In this document: positions 63,534 to 64,000 of the stretch, in pieces
Layout: each line of letters begins with the position of its first letter
How positions within the stretch are numbered: position 1 is the first letter of the stretch
NCBI GenBank assembly: GCA_037134895.1
Contig: JBAXLI010000011.1
Location: forward strand, 1 to 64,000
Source: CAIRDP01 sp037134895
GTDB taxonomy: Bacteria; Bacteroidota; Bacteroidia; Bacteroidales; FEN-979
Reading direction: 5' to 3'
Length of the DNA stretch: 64,000 bases
Notes under the pieces: generated by a model
The model's input: only the letters and a program-made list of their open reading frames with translations
Database searches by the model: none
What the model was told of the DNA's origin: nothing
Made by a program: the position numbers and the translations under genes

Positions 63534-63549
63534 GAATAATCGATTATTC
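63534..63549. terminator. Perfect 16-bp palindrome between convergent genes
   Basis: GAATAATCGATTATTC is a perfect palindrome between the AOR stop and the response-regulator stop. It lacks a G+C-rich stem and T-run, so termination is only a guess; a protein site is equally possible. Confidence 0.35.
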
Positions 63550-63568
63550 ACTTAAACCTTCTTCCCAC

Positions 63569-64000
63569 CTATTCATAGCTAAACCTGTACCCTATCCCCG
63601 ATTCCGTATTGATCAGCCTCGGGCTCGAAGGATTGTCTTCAATTTTTTTCCGCAACTGGGCGATAAAAACACGCAAATACTGCGGTTGCTCAATATAACC
63701 CATTCCCCATATTTCTTTTAATATGTATTGATGGGTCAGTACCCGGCCTTCATTTCTGGCCAGCAGCGCAAGGAGTGAGAATTCGGTGGCCGTAAGTTTC
63801 AGCAGCTCATTGTCCTTCCTGACAATATGGTTCGCAATATCAATACTTAAGCTTCCATATTCAAGGATTGGTTTTTCAGCTAAACCCTGGCTTTGCCTGA
63901 TGGTAACGCGGATCCGGGCAAGCAATTCTCCTGTGCGGAATGGTTTGGTAAGATAGTCGTTCGCCCCCTTGTCCAGAGCCTGAACAATATCCTCCTCTGA
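63569..64000 (-). CDS. OmpR/PhoB-type response regulator, N-terminus beyond window
   Basis: The frame is open to the window edge, giving 144 residues. It starts inside a receiver domain, with GANDYLTKPFRTGELLARIR containing the conserved K-P of receiver strand 5. The winged-helix DNA-binding domain follows (LKLTATEFSLLALLARNEGR, then LTHQYILKEIWG) and ends near GIGYRF. The similarity is to the KdpE branch, but the partner kinase and target are not in the window. The phosphorylated Asp is outside. Confidence 0.92.
   Translation of the reverse strand, partial: SEEDIVQALDKGANDYLTKPFRTGELLARIRVTIRQSQGLAEKPILEYGSLSIDIANHIVRKDNELLKLTATEFSLLALLARNEGRVLTHQYILKEIWGMGYIEQPQYLRVFIAQLRKKIEDNPSSPRLINTESGIGYRFSYE

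Overview
The window comes from a Bacteroidota chromosome, probably an anaerobic Bacteroidales-like lineage. The evidence is a type IX secretion/gliding set (gldJ, two porU-type sortases, porV, PorP/SprF, plug protein), a TamL-type Omp85 lipoprotein, and repeated promoter boxes of the Bacteroidota form TAnnTTTG. An aldehyde:ferredoxin oxidoreductase (AOR) gene suggests anaerobic life.

Left part, 1 to about 33 kb: a defence/DNA-processing island. It opens with a secreted non-specific endonuclease cut by the window edge, a small unknown gene and an AAA ATPase, all on the minus strand. Divergent from these, a WYL-domain regulator starts a plus-strand run of 14 genes (2775-31182). Every gap is under 75 bp and many genes overlap. 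The order is WYL regulator, GIY-YIG protein, sbcD, sbcC, hsdM, hsdS, unknown protein, PD-(D/E)XK nuclease, GHKL (sacsin-like) ATPase with a C-terminal DUF3883-like nuclease, Schlafen/AlbA-ATPase protein, hsdR, YgjP/M48-type metallopeptidase, AddB-like nuclease, AddA-like helicase-nuclease. A convergent NERD-domain helicase closes the run. This is a type I restriction-modification locus whose hsdMS and hsdR are separated by four accessory genes, flanked by two end-processing nuclease complexes and apparently read from one promoter region. It is the best candidate here for an undescribed integrated defence locus.

Junction, 32.9-33.95 kb: a long imperfect inverted repeat, one small unknown ORF, about 340 bp of gene-poor sequence, and a tRNA-Val(UAC) with its own consensus promoter and terminator. 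A tRNA next to the island fits an integration site, but no attachment repeat or integrase can be shown inside the window.

Right part, 34-64 kb: core genome. tamL and an FkbM methyltransferase are followed by a LruC-domain lipoprotein, the type IX plug protein, a GNAT acetyltransferase, a TrmH-family methyltransferase, the rpsF-rpsR-rplI operon, a decayed membrane glycosyltransferase gene, ispF, porV and two tandem porU genes. Then come a PorP/SprF gene, gldJ, murF, anmK, folC, a ThiS/ThiF pair, a divergent AOR gene and a truncated OmpR-type response regulator.

The intergenic regions of the right part carry many arrays of 7-bp and 8-bp tandem repeats. Several arrays reverse orientation in the middle and so form hairpins. 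One lies in the AOR leader and one has entered the 3' end of thiF. I saw none in the defence island.
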